Shown piece by piece: positions 1 through 18,700 of a stretch of DNA of 64,000 bases. The stretch covers positions 2,887,525 to 2,951,524 of the forward strand of contig NC_087378.1 in the NCBI RefSeq assembly GCF_963675165.1. The letters are read 5' to 3'. The stretch's first letter is position 1, and every line of letters begins with the position of its first letter. The notes under the pieces are model-generated. The model saw only the letters and a program-made list of their open reading frames with translations, ran no database searches and had not been told where the DNA came from. A program made the position numbers and the translations under genes. This stretch comes from Halichondria panicea. Lineage: Eukaryota; Porifera; Demospongiae; Suberitida; Halichondriidae.

Positions 1-20
1 CTTGAAAGTATAAGTTATAG

Positions 21-130
21 TTATTGACTGGTTGACTAGTAATTATGGCGTATAACCAACCAATGCCAAGGGCGTAGCCCGAGGCTGAGGTTGGTTATAA
101 ACCATAATTACTAGGCAACCAGTCAACAAC
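21..130. repeat. long hairpin at the left edge
   Basis: About 40-bp arms: ttgactggttgactagtaat at the left and attactaggcaaccagtcaa at the right. Confidence 0.8.
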
Positions 131-486
131 TGATTTATTTACTGCAAAAACAGCAAAACAGTCATTTGAACATCAATGGAGACAGTCAAACTTGCTCTCA
201 CAGCCACTTGTGCCTCAGAATATGCAGTTAGAACAGTTACAGCTGTCAAGTATGAGAGCTAGCTAGCTAGCTAGCTAGCTACTTCTCCAAACAGCTAGGT
301 TCTACTGGAAAAGCTAGCTATAAACTTTGACCAGACCCGCCCACCACCAATATTCAGCAGCTGCCGTTTTCAATTTGTATTGCACAAGTCTACCAACACT
401 GCTCTACCTCTGAGCCACAGCTTGACTAGAAACACAGAGCAAGGATTGAACTGCAGTGTTTCAAGCCTCATGAACATGTAATAAGT

Positions 487-563
487 AGCTTAGACTGTAG
501 TTGGGCGCCGCCGCCCTCCTTCCGGGCACCGGTAGAGGGCGGTGGCGCCCGACTACTTAGACT
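487..563. repeat. GC-rich hairpin
   Basis: gttgggcgccgccgccct and agggcggtggcgcccgac arms around an 17-bp GC-rich loop; sharply more GC-rich than the surroundings. Confidence 0.85.
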
Positions 564-813
564 GCTAGCTAGCTCAGGTCAATAGCTATGACAATTACAA
601 TAGCACAAAACATAGTCTACATTGTGTATTGCTATTTTACTGTGTACAATTGTCAAGATGATTCAAAAGTTGAATAGTGCTTGTAGGAAGTAAAAATAAT
701 TATGAGCCATATTCCATACTTCCCTGGGGGAAGTAAAATATGGCTCATATTCACTGGAAATCACCTAGGATACAGACTGAATCAGTAAATAATAATGCAT
801 ATACAAATAAGCG

Positions 814-902
814 GCACTGAGGCATAAGTAAGCCTGCAAAGACCTCATTGAATGTATAGACTCAACAAATCAGGTCTTGCAGGCTTACTTATACCTCAGT
901 GC
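814..902. repeat. hairpin, 31-bp arms
   Basis: gcactgaggcataagtaagc at the left and gcttacttatacctcagtgc at the right with a 26-bp loop. Its right arm overlaps the start of the CGAGGT repeat. Confidence 0.85.
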
Positions 903-1410
903 ACAAGTGCAAGCGAGGTACATGTATACAGTAGTGTGTTTGTGTGTGTGGACTGCTACAGCTGCTCAAGGATCAATGAAGTGCAAGTAAGAGTTTCTAT
1001 AGGCTTCTAGTCATGTAATGCTTGGTTCTCGAGTTATGCCTACTTAGAATGCTATTGCATCCTTTTCAGAAGAGTGCGTAGAAAAACCTGCCCATGGAGT
1101 GTTGCTACTCTACTTAGTAGTTAGCTCTGCACTAGAACACTAGCTATTGGCAGCTGCAAGAGTGAAAAGAGCGCTGCAAGGCTCTGTTGATGCAGCCATT
1201 AGACTTGGACTTTTGGCATAGATTCTTTTTAACAACTATCATAGTCGATCATTATCCACTCTTTGAGTTTCTCTGTGGATTTCTGCTTGCGCAGCAAAAT
1301 TCAAAAATGTTCCTCATTATATAATGTGTGTATAAAAGCTATTGCTAATATAGTAGCTTTATGTTATGTAACTTTGACACCTCCAGCACCTGCAGTGCTT
1401 TCATTTACTT
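881..1410 (+). repeat. CGAGGT-type interspersed repeat, copy 1
   Basis: Left end acctcagtgcacaagtgcaa, a TG-rich tract, then the shared blocks agtttctataggcttctagt, gctctgcactagaacactag and gtcgatcattatccactctt, ending near agcacctgcagtgctttcat. Same order as the copies at 17750, 24836 and (inverted) 43497. Confidence 0.8.
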
Positions 1411-1507
1411 GTATATAATTATAATCGCCTCATAATGATATTTTTGGGGGTGATTATAATTTTATGTACATGTATTACTTTATATCCTGTTCTCTTTCAT
1501 GTTGCAG

Positions 1508-1579
1508 TTACCAGTTGAGGATGACTATGATTTGGATGATTTTGATATGGATGACGAACCAGGCAAAGACGAACTTTAA
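1508..1579 (+). CDS. 3'-terminal exon of a KDEL-tailed ER-resident protein (partial)
   Basis: A good acceptor (pyrimidine-rich tract ending ttgcag, 1502-1507) precedes a 72-nt frame that ends in TAA. It encodes 23 residues, very rich in Asp/Glu, finishing GKDEL. A C-terminal KDEL is the ER-retrieval signal of soluble ER-lumen proteins (PDI, calreticulin and BiP classes), and an acidic stretch just before it is usual in several of these. The upstream exons are not visible in 1-1507, which is full of hairpin repeats and behaves like an intron, so the gene body lies left of the window. The family cannot be named from this exon alone. It is tail-to-tail with the GGT gene (stop codons about 246 bp apart). 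Confidence 0.6.
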   Translation, partial: LPVEDDYDLDDFDMDDEPGKDEL

Positions 1580-1825
1580 ACTCTTGCATGTATAATTATT
1601 TATAATACTCAACTTTATAGGGATCAAATTTTAGGCATGCATTCAGAAGCATTTGCGACTTTGTACGAACTATATTATTGTATAGTACCTTAAATACATT
1701 TAAATTTTAACAATGTGGTGCTGAATATATTATTATTATACATAATATATAAATATCCAGATGCATTCAATATTATTGTGCGCTAAAAAAGGAATTTGAA
1801 GCAAAACATAAACGTAATTATACAC

Positions 1826-7421
<5,596 letters not shown>

Positions 7422-7619
7422 CTTTAAGTCTTCACAACAATTTTGAGTCAGTTTCCAAGCTCCTCCTTGTCTTGTCTTGACCCTTCTGACCTTACACATG
7501 TGCAAAGCATCCCATAAAAACTTAAATTAAACAGACGTATCCTCCTAACATTTTTTCAGTTTGGGTACGTACTGTAGCTGTACTATTAAAGGGTTGTGCT
7601 CTGCTGGTGTACTGCAGAA
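7422..7619. promoter_or_regulatory. divergent intergenic region GGT / AK2
   Basis: Only 198 bp separates the GGT and AK2 start codons, which point away from each other. It must contain both 5' UTRs and both start regions, so a shared bidirectional promoter is the simplest reading. No clear TATA box seen. Confidence 0.5.
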
Positions 7620-8807
<1,188 letters not shown>

Positions 8808-8884
8808 ACTTTAGGACAATTGAACATTTAGCAGTGAACAAATTTGTATGGTATTAATAGATATTTATCATAATAATAATACAA

Positions 8885-9964
8885 TTAAGATTCATGTCTA
8901 TAGTCATTGTACTCCTTCTGTCGATCTCTGGGGCCTCTTCCACGGCCTCTAGTAGATCTGCTTGAATATCTCTCTTCCTGTCCTTCATCCTTCCCACCTT
9001 TGTAGCGTTGAGAGCGGCCTTGGTGTGTGCTCTGTTCACCTCCATCTTCTTTGTGTTTTCCTGAATCATCCCGACTTCGAGGTGTGTATATTCCTCGGTC
9101 TGGACGGTCTCTATTTTTAGTGCGACCTTCTCCTTTGCTGTGTCTGTCACTGCTGGTGTTACTTTTAGTTTCATATTTGGGATCTCGTGCAGGAGTCTTG
9201 ATTTCTGTTGGTTCAATCGTTGGCCATTGAGTAGGCTCATTGTCTTCCTTATCTTTAGTGACTAGCTTGGGTGGTGCTTTGTCTTGTCTACGTTCCTTCC
9301 TTCTTGTATCACGACTACTCTCCTCTCTAGTTTTGGATAGTTTTGAATCTTCTCTCGCGCCACGGCCTTTACCGCCTTTACTGGCTTCTCCCTTGTGTTT
9401 CTTTTTAGCTTCATTTCTACCTTTCCTTCTCAGCAGCCCCTTTTTATCTAAGTATTCGGTCAGAGGAGTTGACTGAATTGCTTTGCGTTTTGTAGCTTCG
9501 AGATTTTGTAGGTAAGCAACAAGATCAAGTGATGGAGTAGGCTCTTCAGTACCTTCATATGCCTCGAGAAATAAAATGAAATCAGCGTCTTCCTCAATCG
9601 TACCAATTCGGGTATCAGGTTTCCTTCTACTCTTCTTGGGTATGTTTTGAAATGGTGCGTATTCTACAGTCATGCGATATTTTGTTCCTTTTCCAGATTC
9701 TAGGACTAGTCCGTCATATTGGTCTCGAAATGGTAGTATTTCTGCTTCGTTGTTGAATGCAATGTATGCTCTAGAACAGCCATGAGCACCGAGGGTAGAA
9801 TCACCAGGAGCAAAGTAAAAGTAAGAGTTTGATGGGAGAGGGTTTACAGTTTCTAGAAAGTTTTCTGCGGAGAAGTCAGGGGGTAGTCTTCTAATCACAA
9901 CCTTTGTTTGATGCAGCTCCTTCTCTACTCGTTTGGAGATTCTTGTATTTGTTTCAGTAGACAT
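8885..9964 (-). CDS. UPF3: UPF3, regulator of nonsense transcripts 3 (NMD factor), intronless
   Basis: One uninterrupted 359-codon frame, ATG at 9964, TAA at 8885-8887. The N-terminal 170 residues match the Smg4/UPF3 RNP-type domain: TKVVIRRLPPDFS, SRAYIAFNNE, and VEYAPFQNIPKKSRRKPD followed by acidic DADFILFLE. In the family this domain binds UPF2. The rest is a Lys/Arg/Glu-rich low-complexity tail. Near residues 284-298, NRDRPDRGIYTPRSR resembles the exon-junction-complex binding motif of vertebrate UPF3B. UPF3 couples the EJC to the UPF1-UPF2 surveillance machinery. Every other complete gene here has at least two exons, so the absence of introns is notable (possible retrocopy or simple intron loss). 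Head-to-head with RPN2 (213 bp), tail-to-tail with AK2. Confidence 0.93.
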   Translation of the reverse strand: MSTETNTRISKRVEKELHQTKVVIRRLPPDFSAENFLETVNPLPSNSYFYFAPGDSTLGAHGCSRAYIAFNNEAEILPFRDQYDGLVLESGKGTKYRMTVEYAPFQNIPKKSRRKPDTRIGTIEEDADFILFLEAYEGTEEPTPSLDLVAYLQNLEATKRKAIQSTPLTEYLDKKGLLRRKGRNEAKKKHKGEASKGGKGRGAREDSKLSKTREESSRDTRRKERRQDKAPPKLVTKDKEDNEPTQWPTIEPTEIKTPARDPKYETKSNTSSDRHSKGEGRTKNRDRPDRGIYTPRSRDDSGKHKEDGGEQSTHQGRSQRYKGGKDEGQEERYSSRSTRGRGRGPRDRQKEYNDYRHES

Positions 9965-10177
9965 TGTGGATCAGTGGATTGGGGGAAATCCCTGAACTGC
10001 ATCACATGATAAAGCACATGGAGTTAGCTTGTGGCTTTTGCTGAGTGCTGTGTGAGTGAAGTAAGACCTTTTCTTCTCCTGAATGTGTAAAGAGATGGAG
10101 CAAAGTAGAGTATTGATAGGTTGGTTAAAGTCATTGATGCATGTATTTTTGCATTACCATCATCTACAAGACTAATC
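9965..10177. promoter_or_regulatory. divergent intergenic region UPF3 / RPN2
   Basis: 213 bp between divergent start codons, so the two genes probably share a bidirectional promoter. An in-frame upstream ATG for RPN2 sits at 10121. No obvious core element recognised. Confidence 0.45.
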
Positions 10178-13100
10178 ATGGTTGGCTCTAATAAGAGTTA
10201 CACATTTTATGTTGCCCTGTGCGCAGGATTCTTACTGCTACTGAGTGTGTGCTGGGCTTGTCATGGTGCAGCGTCTTCATTAGAAGACGTTATAACTCAA
10301 CGTGATAAGACACGGCTTTTGAATCTGTTTAAAGAAGCCGAGCCCTATGAGGATGTAGAAACACCATTCTTCTTAATCAGTGGGCTGCAGGTGATTGGAT
10401 ACGACGAGAACAACAAGCACATGCGCAATAGTGCGTGTACAATGGCTAAAGCAAAGGAGTATACTGAGCTCAGAGACATCTTCTATTCCACCTCAATTGC
10501 CGCTATGCTCAAGGGCTGCACAGTAAGTACAATGTAAAAATAAACCTGTTGTGAGTGTGTGTTGATTGTTAGAAGGCGGCTTGATATCATAGGGAGTGCT
10601 GGGTGTGGTTTTAGTCCCTTAAATGTCCACGACTTGTATTAATATTATTTTATCTGTAATGTTTTTGTCGTTTTCTCCAGCTGAAGGACTCTCCTAAGAG
10701 ACAAAAAGTGCTAACAGATACCCTTGGACGGGAAGCCACTGTAGAAGAGCTGTACTATGCCATCACTTCAATGGCTAATCAGAACATGCCAAGTAAGTTG
10801 ACGGTTGTCTCTTTAATGTTTCATTTTACATAACTCTTCGTCAACACTAAAGTTAAGTGCCTCAAAATTTTTGTGCTCTACGGTAAATGACAAGGACTTA
10901 AGCAGGCATCACTAATTTGTGCAAGGATTGCATTTTAAATTTAAAAAATTCCTACACTTTGCGATGGTTGAATTTGACATGCTTGCAAATGGTAATAGTC
11001 GTTATAATGACTAATAACTGACCAGTTCTTTAATTATCAACTTGTAGTTGATAACGAGACTGCCCCTGCCGCACTACTGACTGCCTTGGAGAATGAAGAC
11101 ACACCCTTCGGCTATGCCCAGGCCTTCCTTGCTGCCTCAGTTATCTCAGATGCTGATCTCACTGAACTGTCCAATCAAATCGAAGACGTTGTAGCTCAAG
11201 CTGACGAATCCCCTAACACGCTTTATGTGAGTAATTCCACAGTAATATTATGCTTCTGAAACTGCTTGCACCCAAGGACCACTCACTACTATCCCTGCAA
11301 TGCTTCTTGTGTTAGATGTTGATGTTTTTAAGGAGACTTTTTTAGTTAATTTCTTGTTACTTCCTATTTCTTACAGTATGAAGGCGGTATCAAAGTAACA
11401 TCTGCTGTCATTCGTGGCATCTTTGCTCTCTCTGCTCGTGTTGGTGAGAAGCCAGATCTCACCGAGGTAAGTTGATTACAAGCAGTAAAGGGTTTAGCTA
11501 CACTTCAGTAGCTAACTGGTCTTAATAGTATGTTATGAATCTAAGGTTATTCACCATTATAATCATGTACAATGTACATGTATAATTTTGTACAATGTAT
11601 AATTATGCTGATATGATCCAGCTCGCTGAATCCTACTCCAGGTGCAGGCCACTAAGTTTGGCAACTATCTTGTATCCAGCAAGTTCACGTCCTCCGTTGC
11701 CGACGCTGCATCTATGTTGTCTGCTTCCAAGGCTCTGGCCACCAACAATGTATGACCATCTCGTGTACCACTGTTCACATATTTTACACTAATACTCCCT
11801 CTTCTTACAACTACAGAGCTTTTGAATTGTTAGAACTTTTGAGGAGGAGAGAATATAATGTATAGCCTACCAACTCTAGTCGACAGCACGAGTACAACTA
11901 TTACATGTACTTTCTATTTGTACTGTTTGTAGTGACTAATATTATCCACTCATACAGGCTGTGATCCCAGCCGCACTGTTACTGGATGGTGGTAAACCCA
12001 TCAGCGAGAAGAACAAGAACCTTGATGTCCAACTCACTAACATTCTCAGTGGCCAGTTGGATCAGTTCACCGTCAAAATCAAGAGCATCACTAACCCGAC
12101 TGGAGAGAAGACCAATATTGACAAACCTATGACTGCTGGAGCTAACAAGTAAGCTTTTCTGTGCTGGGTGGATGGTTATGAGCATGACTATAGCTATTAC
12201 ATGTACATGTAGTTAAAATTCACATGTAGAAAATGCCAGTTTCCAGTTGAAACGTGCTGCTATATATAATAATTGTGCAGTACGTGTTTTACGAATGACC
12301 AGTTTGTTATATAGAATTTAACCTTACTGCATGAATGTAATTTGGAATGTAATCGTTTTTGTTTTGTGCTGTCTAGAATCTCCTTTACCTACAACATATT
12401 TGGAGCTGTCAACACTCCTGGTGTCCACTCCGTTGTCCTGAGGTGTGTGCGCATGCGTGTACACTTGTGTGTGTGTGTGTGCATGACATGTGTAAACTAT
12501 GTGGTTAGCTACCCTATGGCATCCAACTTTTCATGGCCTCAACAATTCTTATTCAAGCCCCCTTCTGACACACATACATGTACTGTACCTGCATGTTTGA
12601 GAGTTCTAGCTTGTATCGTTTGATGCATACAATTTCGATGCACTTACATGTACCCTGGTATCATTTTCAATTTCCCCAGTACTGAATCCAAAGCTACTTC
12701 ACCAGCTGTTGTTTTGTCCAACATTGAGGTGAGATAGATAAGATAGAGTTGTGACATGCCTATATGTTGTAAAATTAGCCGTACCACTTCACCCCTACAT
12801 GATGTACTTGCTGCATTTTATTTTGTATTGATCGTCACTGTTGTGTATTGTACGTCTAGTTGTCAGTGACTGTAAGTTTTGAGGTGACGGTGGGAACGGC
12901 ACAGCTGGCAGTAATGGACAAAGACCAACGGGTCACCACCAAGTCACTTACGTATGCTACAATAATTTGTACACTAAAATAGAATTCTTATGAAGTGTGC
13001 CTTATTTCTGTTTAAGCTCGTGACCGCCAAGCAGCACTTGGCCTTAAATACCGGCCTATTATTTTGGTACACACTATTTCCCTGTGTGTGATCAGTACTG

Positions 13101-14990
13101 ATCAATGCTCGTCTGTCTCATTTGAGCCCCCCCCCCCAGTCTGGAGTACCCCAACACAAGCAAGGACTCTGTGGAGGCCGACCAACACTCCAAGCTAAGG
13201 ATGACCTTCACACTGCTCAATCAGATCAACTCTGAGCCCGTTGTTGTTCACCAGGTAACTATTAGTACAATGTACACACATTCTGGTACATTCTGGTATT
13301 TTCATTTCTCACCGTGTTACTTGCTTAAATTGGCCTTCAATTTTGAAGCTCAATGGTTAGAGTTGTGTGAGTTCACTATAATAGCTACCTCCCCCCCAGG
13401 CATTTGTACGCCTGACTTCTGGTCAGCAGGAGATATTCTTTGTAGCCACTCCAGACAATAATAAAGAGTACACTTTTGAGCTGGATGTTGCTGAGTCTGC
13501 AAAAGAATTCTCCATGTCATCTGGAACATACACTCTTGTAAGTTACATTGGAGATTTTGTGCAGATCTGATTACAATGTTGATCACATTGTAATATTTTG
13601 TGCAGACTCTTATTGTGGGTGATTTTGCCCTCGAGAATCCATTCTCCTGGAATGTGGTAAGATAGTGCTGCAACTGTTCCGGTTATGTTGCTCACAGTGG
13701 ACCACTTTTCGTATGTAGGGGAGTGTTGGTTTGAAGTTCCCATCTCCACTGGCTACTACAGATGGCCAGCAAACAGCTGAAATTTATAAAGCCAAGCCCG
13801 CCATTGAGGTCAGTGTTTGTCGCCTGTACAAATCTCGCATTCAGTAGTGCTTATGTCAAGACCCAAGTACCTCTTGCTTGTATGTATCACACCAAGAGTA
13901 GATAAGTTATCAACTCTTGATCTCACACATCTTCTCCTCCCCCCACACTTACAGCACTTGTTCCGATTGCCGGAGAAGCGTCCTCCTCTGGTCGTCTCCT
14001 CCACGTTCACCATTCTGGTCCTGGCTCCTCTTGGTGTTCTCTTGATCCTTGTGAGTACTCCGTATAGCTACACATAATTATCTTACATTATTGTGCTATA
14101 CAACTTCTTGTATTGGTGCGTGACGTACAGTTCGAGAAAAGGTGACGCTTAGATCGAATGACATCAGTTTTATGTTCCCAGCCAAACAACCTCCCCCCCC
14201 CCCTCCCCCCTTGTGTCCTTCTAGTAGAGTAGTTCACTCTTTTAAGTTATGGATCTGTCTACACACCAAAATAATTATGTGCGTACTAATAGCATTCGGA
14301 TGTACATGTATATCATTCCTACAGTGGGCTATACTTGGAGCTAACATCTCGAACATTGGTGCTGGTGGTATCTGGACAATCTTGTTCCACTTGGGGCTTG
14401 GGGGTGAGTGTACATGTGCACATGTATGTTCAGTTGATTATAATTGTGTTGCCTATCAGTCTAGTGTATATTTATTTATTATATGGTGCTCCATAGTGAA
14501 ATTATTTTGTTTCCTTACAGGAATACTTGGCCTATATTATTGTTTTTGGACACAACTGGTAAATTATAATCTTAATTTATGTGTAATGTGATTACTCTGT
14601 GTACTGTTAATTTTTAATCTTATTACGAGAGCGATATTATAGTACTTCCAAGTAATAGAATCTTCCCATTTTGACTTGTTGCCATACCAATGCAGAACAT
14701 GTTCCAGACGCTCAAGTATCTCGTTGCACTGGGTGTATTCACCTTCTTTACAGGGAATAAGATGCTGAGAAACATTGCTAAAGCCAAGCAGTACGTCAAA
14801 GCATGTAAACGGTTCATATACGTTGCATGTGTAGTTCTTGTGTTAAGGTTTAATTGACTCGGGGGGGGGGGTCAATTAGGGGAGGCATAGTTACCCCCCC
14901 CCCCTTGTTTTAATACTCTAAGTTTCCTCAAAATGTCTGGATGAAACCCTGAATTTATTTTGTGACTATTTTTCCGTTTGCAGGGCATGA
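10178..14990 (+). CDS. RPN2: ribophorin II, oligosaccharyltransferase subunit 2
   Basis: Eighteen exons: 10178-10522, 10681-10792, 11048-11226, 11377-11466, 11642-11749, 11958-12148, 12377-12442, 12680-12728, 12860-12951, 13140-13254, 13400-13537, 13606-13656, 13719-13808, 13955-14050, 14325-14403, 14521-14558, 14696-14790, 14984-14990 (1941 nt, 646 aa; human about 631). Subunit of the ER oligosaccharyltransferase that transfers the N-glycan to nascent proteins. N-terminal signal peptide (residues about 8-30), then a long lumenal part with PYEDVETPFFLISGL, FGYAQAFLAAS and GNYLVSSKFTSSVADA. The C terminus has three hydrophobic segments (FTILVLAPLGVLLIL, IWTILFHLGLGGILGLYY, LKYLVALGVFTFFTG) and ends KAKQA. 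The ATG at 10178 starts the signal peptide cleanly; 10121 is an alternative. The final coding exon is only 7 nt, including the stop. Confidence 0.95.
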
Positions 14991-15762
14991 TTGTTGAAGC
15001 CAGTGGTACGGTATATTTTGAAACTCAAATTAGTGGACTATTACTAGGTTTCAATTCATTATACATGTGATATGCTATTCTGAGTATATATTGTGTCTGA
15101 AATGCACAAAGAATGTATTATTTCTTAACACGAGTGATCTACATTACGTATATAACAGAATGCGTGATGTGCCATGCATAAATGTAGTACTTAAATAATT
15201 TTAATGTGTAAGTAGCGGTATAATTATATACTTTAGTTCAGTTCTTCAATCCTCATCCAGAGGCTTGGGCTTGCCAGTATAATTAGTAATGTACATGTAT
15301 ATATGTACAGTCTTTCTTTCTAATAATTATTACAGTGCCACTAAAAATTTACGAGTGGTGCAAGCTGCGTTGTTAATGCCTCGCAAAAATCTCGAACATT
15401 TAATATACACGCTATACGGTATATGTATATAAGAGTGTTTATAAGTGGCATTTCAGGGGCGTAGGCAGGAATTGATCTCGCCGTTGTTTTGCATTCGCTT
15501 AAAAACTATTAGAAGAGGTGGAGAGTTCACTGCAAGAACATTGATAATACATGTATAATTATGTTTAGACCATGCTTATATCTTTTATTGATTGCTTATT
15601 GTTGTCTATGCATGATCATAAGCTTGCTCAAAAAGTTTATTGCAAGCTCAGCACTTTAAGCTGTATCCATGGTCGCGGCTATAATTGAGGTTGCAACACA
15701 ATCCCCTTCCTCTACTATCATTTTAGCTTCACTGCCCAACTACATCTCAAAGAGTTGAAAAC
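14991..15762. other. intergenic, RPN2 3' UTR to cathepsin B promoter
   Basis: AT-rich; no exon, tRNA or clear repeat recognised. The right end must hold the promoter and 5' UTR of the first cathepsin gene. The last 20 or so bases before its ATG (caaagagttgaaaac) are shared with the second copy at 23262-23280. Confidence 0.5.
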
Positions 15763-18700
15763 ATGTTGAAGATAGCTATTTTTGCTGTTCTATTCGCAGT
15801 AGCTTCTGCTGAGCTGATAGGCCAGCAAAAGATGTCTGATGACATTAATTCCTTGGGAACAACATGGAAGGCTGGCATCAACCGAAGGTTTGAAGGGCTC
15901 TCCGAACATTCTATCCGTAGACAAATGGGAGTTATCGCTGGTGGTCCCAAATTGCCTGAAAAAGACATCACACCGCTGAAGAATATCCCTGACTCCTTCG
16001 ATTCTCGTACCGAGTGGGCAAGCTGCCCCTCCATCCAAGAGATCAGGGACCAGGGTTCCTGTGGGAGCTGCTGGGTTAGTTGGCATGTCACCGTACCGTA
16101 TTTAGACCTAGCTGTAAGAAGGATTGGGTTTTGCATGAAACACTCTGCGTTATAGGGTGTCTAAAACTACAAAGGATTATTTTATGCTCATTACCTGTCT
16201 TGACTGCCCTACAATGATGGTGAAATCATTAATGTTGATTATTAAAGAGAATCTAGCTCTAAAAGGTCGACTAAGCAATTCAGCCACTATCACTAAACTA
16301 ACTAGAGCACTGAAGTGCTAACCCTCGGCTGTTGACATAAATAATAAAGATCTAGTCCAGGGTTTCATACAGGATTTTTAGCCAGGGGGGGACGTGACGA
16401 TGGCCGTACGCCGTTGAAAATTTGGGGATCCAGGGGGCAGCCCCTGGAGAAAATTTGGCGGAATGACTGTCTAAGGTGCAATTTGGAGGTTTTGTGCTTA
16501 AAACTATTAGTCTAGTTCTTATTGTACACCTTCACCTCGCCTGAAAAAAATTTGTTTAAAAAAAGCAGAAAAGCTACTCAAATCATAGATAGAAGCGACC
16601 AGGCCGCCCTGTGTAAATGAGTGAATTAACACTTTGCGTTCTGGTTTCGCGCTCCCGAATGTTTTAGTTTTTAACTCTGGTTGTATTTTAGCTCTCCTAT
16701 CCACTAGCAATCTCTCAGGGCTAGGAGATACTCTAGAGAAGTAAGTTTATACCACTGACAAGCTCTAAGTCCATTGTCTTTACTCAGTTTTTTAAGTTTT
16801 GTTGAGTTTAGCTTGAATTACTCTATGTAAACTTTTCTCTTTCCCTGCTGTGAAGCCAAAACAGCAAAAGACATCGTTTGACTTGGTTATTATGTATCTA
16901 AGTGCTATATAGAATGGTTTTATGCTATGGATAAGCTGTATACTGTTCATAAAGCAGCAGGGAAAGAGTAAAGTTGACATAGAGTGTCAACAAAAATTGA
17001 AAACAGAGTGAAACAACGGATTTATATAGTCAGTAATGTAAACTTAATACTTCTCTAGAGTACGTCCCAGCCCCTGAGTGATCGCTAGTGGATAGGAGAG
17101 CTAGAAACAGTTAAATACAACCTCAGAATGGTCAACCGTTGAATTATTCGCGATCGCTAAAACATAACGCATAGTGTTTCAACCGTTCATACAGGGTAGC
17201 CCGGTCGTTTAAACCCTTTCTTTTTCATCTATGCTTTAATTATTAGGTCACTACTTCATTCTTTGATTTCTGTTTGTTTTGTCCGTTGTGTGCAGTGTAT
17301 GTGTTGTGGGAAGCACCTAGATATGATTGTACAACGCGTATATATATGGATAAAATTATTTCAATTCAAAAATTTTGACCTCCATTTTAGGACGTGACAT
17401 AAAAATAATTGTCATTTTATATAGAGATTAGAAAATTACCCGGCGCCTTTAAATCATTATTAATTAAGGCAAAATGAATTAACGTTGTTTTACGGTGTTT
17501 ATTTAACCGGCACGGTGTGCCGACTGTGAGAGTGTGTATAATTATTATTGCGAACTATGAATTTACTCTCGGAATTGATAATGATTGTGCAGGCTTTTGG
17601 TGCAGCTGAGGCCATGACTGACCGTTACTGTATCCATTTCCAAGAGAAAACTCACATATCTGCTAATGAGCTGCTTGCTTGCTGTGAAATGTGTGGAAGT
17701 GGGTGAGCCTCTATCTGATTTAAATCATGAGTTTAGCTACTATAATTATACCTCGGTGCGCACGTGCAAGCGAGGTGTACGTAGTGTGTTTATGTGTCTG
17801 TGTCTGTGTGTCTGTGTGTATAGACTGCTGCAGCTGCTCAAAGGATAAATGAAGTTCAAGTACTAGGTTTCTAGTCATCTTTTCATTCGTGGATTTGCAA
17901 AATAATACTTCGTTTGCTAGTTTTGCTTAGTGAATACTTGAAATACCATTGCAGCTTTTTTCAAAAGAGTACGTAGCAAAACTTGTTCGCCTATAGTGTT
18001 GCTATTCTACTCAGTAGTTAGCTCTGCACTAGAACACTAGCTATTGATTGGTAGCTGCAAGAGTGAGAAGAGAGTTGCAAGGCCCTGCTGATGCAGCCAT
18101 TAATGTTTAGACTTGAACTTATTGTTTTTAACAACAATCATGGTCGATCATTACCCACTCTTTGAGTTTCCTTGTTATTCCGCATGCAGCAGAAACAAAA
18201 ATGTTGATCATGATATCACCATTTCCTTGATGGTACAAATAAATAAAAAATATGTGTGTATATATAGATGGATAGCTAACACTAAATGTAAATCCCAGTA
18301 AAATGCTGTTACGTGGTTGGAGTTAAAACCACGAATTTTACCCACAAATGAAGCAACCTTGCCTACCTTTACCTGCAATGCAAGCAGCAACCACGAAATC
18401 CACGAAGTGACTAAATATTGCTCAACCACGAATGTTTTATCCCCCGAAAATTACCGGCTGTACGGTACCCTCAGGAGCACTTCCCACACTGCGTAGTGAT
18501 TTACTTTATTGTAATGTGTGTATAAAAACTATTAGTAGCTTTATGTTAAATGTATGTAGCGCTTTGGCACCTCCACCGAGGCATCAGCACCCGCGGTGCT
18601 TTCATTATACTACCCACTACTCTACTAATTTTCTGTGTTTCTTTCAGATGCAGAGGTGGTTACCCAGAAGAAGCATGGTAAGTTCTAATGTGCTAAAGTG

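Larger units (their letters stand above)
1..1507. other. repeat-filled stretch, probably an intron of the KDEL-protein gene
   Basis: No convincing exon found. The stretch holds four hairpins (about 21-130, 487-563, 699-752, 814-902), a (gcta)n run near 260-281, and a copy of the CGAGGT-type interspersed repeat at about 881-1410. Confidence 0.5.

Noticed and set aside
15747-16136. Minus-strand frames over cathepsin exon 1 (and the same at 23253-23609)
   Set aside because: Antisense shadows of the preproregion, present in both copies only because the copies are near-identical.
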